Assembly: GCF_010183535.1 (NCBI RefSeq)
Contig: NC_071329.1
Span: 12,834,001 to 12,898,000, forward strand
Reading direction: 5' to 3'
Length of the DNA: 64,000 bases
Origin: Caenorhabditis remanei
Lineage: Eukaryota; Nematoda; Chromadorea; Rhabditida; Rhabditidae
Every line of letters begins with the position of its first letter. Positions within the stretch are counted from its first letter, which is position 1. The position numbers and the translations under genes are program-made. The notes under the pieces were generated by a model that had not been told where the DNA came from, did no database searches, and saw nothing but the letters and a program-made list of their open reading frames with translations. Below, in pieces: positions 61,010 to 64,000 of this stretch.

Positions 61010-62018
61010 TTAGAATACTTCTTTGAACAGCGACAGAGTTGCACTCCATGATCGTTTCGCTGCCTTCTCGTTGTATTTGACTCCAGGAAGTCCGAACGAA
61101 TCCGCATCTGAAAAACTTTTTTGAATGTTAAACCATTAGAGACTCACCTGGCTCAGTGAATCCGTGTTCCGCAAATGCATGACTCGCAAAAACGAAATCT
61201 GCGTTTCTAGCTCTCATTTCCACGAGGAATTCATCAACTTGCTCTTTTGGAATATGAGTATCTGCGTCTCCATGATGAGCTTGAATAGCAGTTCCAACGA
61301 TTTTATCAAGTGGAATATCTGGAATTGCTTTCAGAGTTCCATGATAAGACACAACTGCTTTAAGTCCAATATTGTATCTGGCAAGATCCAGAACACACGT
61401 TCCTCCAAAGCAGAAGCCGATTGCTCCAATTTTCTGAACATCAATGCCTTGAACTGTCTTGATTGCATTGACTGCAGCGATGATCACTGGTTTCAGCCCC
61501 TTGACTCTTTCAGAAACCAATGGACGAACCATTCCGAGACATTCCATCTTATCCGTTGGACGAATCCCTTTTCCAAATGGATCAGCTGCCAGAGCAATGT
61601 ATCCTTCCTTAAATAATCTATGTTGCTTCCATTCGAATAGTGAAAAGTTACCTGAGCAAGAGCCTTTGCTTTCTCTTTTTCGAATTCCGTGATTCCGCGG
61701 AATGCAGGATAGATAACTACGCCAGGCAGTTTTCTCATTCCAGTTGTTCTGAAATTCAAGATAATAATGAAACGGATTTTTCAAACTTTTAAAGAATCTA
61801 CAGTATCACAAAACAGAAGCAACAACAACAACTTCAAAATTACCTTACTCGAGACGAGAGACAATCTAACCCACACTCAATTCTACTATTTAGATTCCTA
61901 GAATGATTACCATCAGTTTTCAAAATGAAAAAAAAACAAACCTTGGAACGTAAAGATCTCCTTCATAGACCTTCCCATTGGAATCTTTGTATTGTAGAAG
62001 ACTGTGAGCAACTGACAT
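61010..62018 (-). CDS. Dienelactone hydrolase family protein, copy 3
   Basis: Four exons: 62018-61942, 61748-61652, 61607-61148, 61107-61010, giving 243 aa. Nucleophile elbow GFCFGG with Cys124, acid in HHGDADTH, and His in AEHGFTEP (the usual K before A is F here). The intron set combines those of copies 1 and 2: the first two introns match copy 2 and the last matches copy 1, so this may be the ancestral layout. The acceptor before exon 3 reads TATTTAAG rather than TTTTCAG. The protein alignment with copy 2 (YFAFVADVYGKG versus YIALAADPFGKG) supports it. Cytosolic lactone/ester hydrolase by family; substrate unknown. Confidence 0.9.
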
Positions 62019-62150
62019 TTTCTAGGACTCAATGATACCAATGAAACAAATTTCTGTTTTCTGTTTTCCCGAAAAGAACCCTTTTTATACATTTCACCTT
62101 TCCTCTGTTTACTTCTCTCCGTCTCTCAATCTCTGCGATGAGCACAATAA

Positions 62151-62174
62151 TTGGTCACAAAATTTTGTGACCAA
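62151..62174. promoter_or_regulatory. 24-bp perfect palindrome upstream of hydrolase copy 3
   Basis: TTGGTCACAAAA and its exact inverse complement, 24 bp in all, starting 133 bp upstream of the ATG at 62018. Its inner 16 bp equal the palindrome upstream of hydrolase copy 1. A transcription-factor site is a reasonable inference. Confidence 0.55.
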
Positions 62175-62858
62175 CTTCATCAAAGATTTCGAAAACGTCG
62201 TACGAGGTGGTCGGATCACAAATATTACGGTTTTTAAATAAGAAGAATAAGAAATTTGTGAGATATAGTCACAGAAATTGAAATGAACTGACTATGAGAA
62301 AAATAAATATGCAAAGTTTGGGACCGCGTATGTGAAAGGTGTGAGAAGTGGGAGGAGGTGGAATTGTCACTGATGTATCTCGTGGTTGTTTTTGTTAGAA
62401 AATGAAAAAAGTAAGAAGAGGAAACATTAGTGATTGAATCGATTTTTGAGAACTAATTTGAAACAGATGGTAAGTTGGAGAGTCAGTTTTCTCCTGGGAA
62501 GGAGCCTACACAATATAGATAGACAGTTGGCAAACTTCTGTAACAAAAATCTGCTGAAACGTGAAGTGTAAACCAGTTCGGATTTGCCAAAGTTATGTCA
62601 TCTGACTATGAGAAATGTGATTTTCTCGAATTTCAAACAACTTGATCAGCTTTTTTTAAAATTCATCTGGATTCTGTTTATTCTGCTTTTTCCTTGAATT
62701 TTTCAAGTTTTCAAGTCATAATTTCTCGATTGACACATTTCAGGTATACTTTTTCGAACAGTTTTCTGTTCTAACAAGACTGAATTCCCACACTTAATCG
62801 CTTCTCACCCATAATTGAAGATCCTTAGTTGTGAGAAAACAAAAGTTTCTCCATAAAT
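62175..62858. other. Intergenic region between divergent genes
   Basis: Promoter DNA of hydrolase copy 3 (-) and of the small secreted-protein gene (+). Apart from the palindrome no feature was recognised. Confidence 0.4.
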
Positions 62859-63386
62859 ATGACGTCTTTGTACGTTTCCTTCACTTCTCTCGAATCTTCT
62901 TTCTCGAATTCATCAATTGCAAAACGAATCCATAAAATCATTATGACCAGTCGACCCCTTCGCTTATTTTCATTCGAAAAAAGCATGATTCTGGTTGCTT
63001 TTTTCTCTCTTCTCATCACAATTTCATCTGCTGCTATCACCACTGCTCCACCAAATGGTGAAGTTGAGTGTGACATTGTCCCAGTGACGCCATGTCCTGT
63101 TACTTGTGGAGGAGGATTCCAGCTATCGAAGTATGTATGCGTTGATAAAACTGAAACATGTGGATGCCCGTAAGTTACTTTCTATTAGTTTAATTTCAGA
63201 AACCAAATGAATTTCAGAAAGAATCCGATTTATTATCAATGCAACAATCGTCCATGTCTCGGAAAGAATCCCACACTTCTTGACACTTTCTATGATGAAG
63301 AGAACAAGCAACAAGAAGAAAATGGAGTTGAATACGTGGAGGACAGTGGAGAAGCAGCGAAACCGGAAGAAAAAAAATCAGCTTAG
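62859..63386 (+). CDS. Small secreted Cys-rich protein with a TSP1-like CPVTCGGG motif
   Basis: Two exons: 62859-63169 and 63218-63386, up to 159 aa. Three in-frame ATGs exist (62859, 62943, 62985). The last directly precedes a signal peptide (MILVAFFSLLITISSA) and would give 117 aa, so it is the likelier start. The mature part has ten Cys, including TPCPVTCGGGFQ (thrombospondin-1-like), CVDKTETCGC and CNNRPC, followed by an acidic/Lys-rich tail ending EEKKSA. A second in-frame acceptor at 63199 would add six residues (NQMNFR). AATAAATAAA lies shortly after the stop. The gene is convergent with the receptor gene ending at 63475. I do not recognise the exact family. Confidence 0.75.
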
Positions 63387-63474
63387 AAAAAGGAAATGTT
63401 ATTTAAATGACAGATGTGAATAAATAAATGGAGAGAAATGTTGAACCCGTTTGATTAGTTTTATCTCATGATAT

Positions 63475-64000
63475 TTAGAGCATTGGGGTGTGTTCCTTTG
63501 GTTCAGAATCAGAATCATCATCCAGAAAGTCATTGAGACTTGGTTTGGAAGGTGATGCCAGATGTGGTGGAATCTTTGGAAGTTGACGACGTGGAATTGT
63601 AGGCGTGAGAATTGGGAAAGACATTCCAGGGACATCGGCAATCTGAAATTTAGTTTTGGTGTAAAATAATTGACATAGAGTCCTACCAAATTGATAGTAT
63701 GATACAACGGTCTTTGTGGACGAGGTTTGGCCCGTTTTGCAATGAACTCGTTGATTGGAATTATCTCCGGATTGAGCCACACGTAGAATATTGGATTGAG
63801 AAGAGTGCTTATACGACTGATGATAACTGGGATGACGATATAATGGATCTGATGGAAATCTGATTTCATTGGATTCAGGCAGACGACTGAATAGGCGAAG
63901 AATGGCAGAACTGACACGAGAAGACATCCGAGACCTACTTTTGCCACGTGGTTCTTTGGTGCCCACGTGCAAACTTCTGGTTTTGGAACTCCGTTTTCCA
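63475..64000 (-). CDS. Rhodopsin-family GPCR, 3' part (cut by window edge)
   Basis: Two exons visible: 64000 (continuing outside) to 63687, and 63642-63475, phase 0 between them. The product covers TM6 (VGLGCLLVSVLPFFAYSVVC), an extracellular loop, and TM7 (VIPVIISRISTLLNPIFYVW) with the NPIFY form of the NPxxY motif. A Pro-rich cytosolic tail with an acidic run (DDDSDSEP) ends in TPML. This places it in the class A GPCRs, but the ligand class cannot be told from the tail. It lies 88 bp from the convergent small secreted-protein gene. Confidence 0.8.
   Translation of the reverse strand, partial: GKRSSKTRSLHVGTKEPRGKSRSRMSSRVSSAILRLFSRLPESNEIRFPSDPLYRHPSYHQSYKHSSQSNILRVAQSGDNSNQRVHCKTGQTSSTKTVVSYYQFGRTLCQLFYTKTKFQIADVPGMSFPILTPTIPRRQLPKIPPHLASPSKPSLNDFLDDDSDSEPKEHTPML

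Noticed and set aside
1..64000. CRISPR arrays, bacterial operons, phage or virus genes
   Set aside because: Intron-rich worm gene structure throughout; no regularly spaced short repeats and no viral domains were seen.

Overview
The window is nematode genomic DNA, almost certainly Caenorhabditis elegans. It has compact genes split by short introns with GTAAGT-like donors and TTTTCAG acceptors. Several start codons lie just behind a TTTCAG trans-splice site. The gene content is typical of the worm: BATH-BTB, astacin with ShK, srd chemoreceptors and F-box/FBA2 genes. The combination of a SPOP-like bath gene, nas-7 and a K-Cl cotransporter fits chromosome II (bath-44, nas-7, kcc-3). These symbols are recalled from memory and were not looked up.

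Layout. 1-3.6 kb is AT-rich upstream DNA with no gene I can support. A nine-exon SPOP-like BATH-BTB gene (3.6-5.3 kb, +) and a five-exon F-box gene (7.6-8.7 kb, +) follow, then nas-7 (9.0-11.0 kb, -). From 11 to 33.8 kb genes are sparse. There is one srd receptor (17.0-18.7 kb, +), and on the minus strand there are exon-like islands of what looks like one or two membrane-protein genes (29.8-28.3 kb and 20.1-19.2 kb) that simple ORF scans miss. kcc-3 occupies 33.8-42.3 kb (-) in up to 16 coding exons, and its first intron holds a second srd gene on the opposite strand. A third srd gene lies at 43.9-45.0 kb.

Three dienelactone-hydrolase-like genes (45.1-46.1, 48.4-49.2 and 61.0-62.0 kb, all -) are spread over the right half. 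Between the first two lies a three-copy tandem array (period about 630 bp) whose units carry tRNA-like A/B boxes followed by a T-run. Three F-box/FBA2 paralogues sit at 50.1-60.4 kb. The first is broken in exon 1 by a 1,243-bp palindromic TA-flanked element. The second carries a copy of the same element, differing at one base, in its first intron. The second and third form a head-to-head inverted duplication. A rearranged BiP (ER Hsp70) pseudogene and another palindromic element lie among them. The window ends with a small secreted Cys-rich protein gene (62.9-63.4 kb, +) and the 3' end of a rhodopsin-family receptor (-).

Most genes here are independent units. The apparent themes are local duplication (srd, hydrolases, F-box) and recent disturbance by fold-back elements. 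A perfect 16-bp palindrome shared upstream of two of the three hydrolase genes hints at common regulation.
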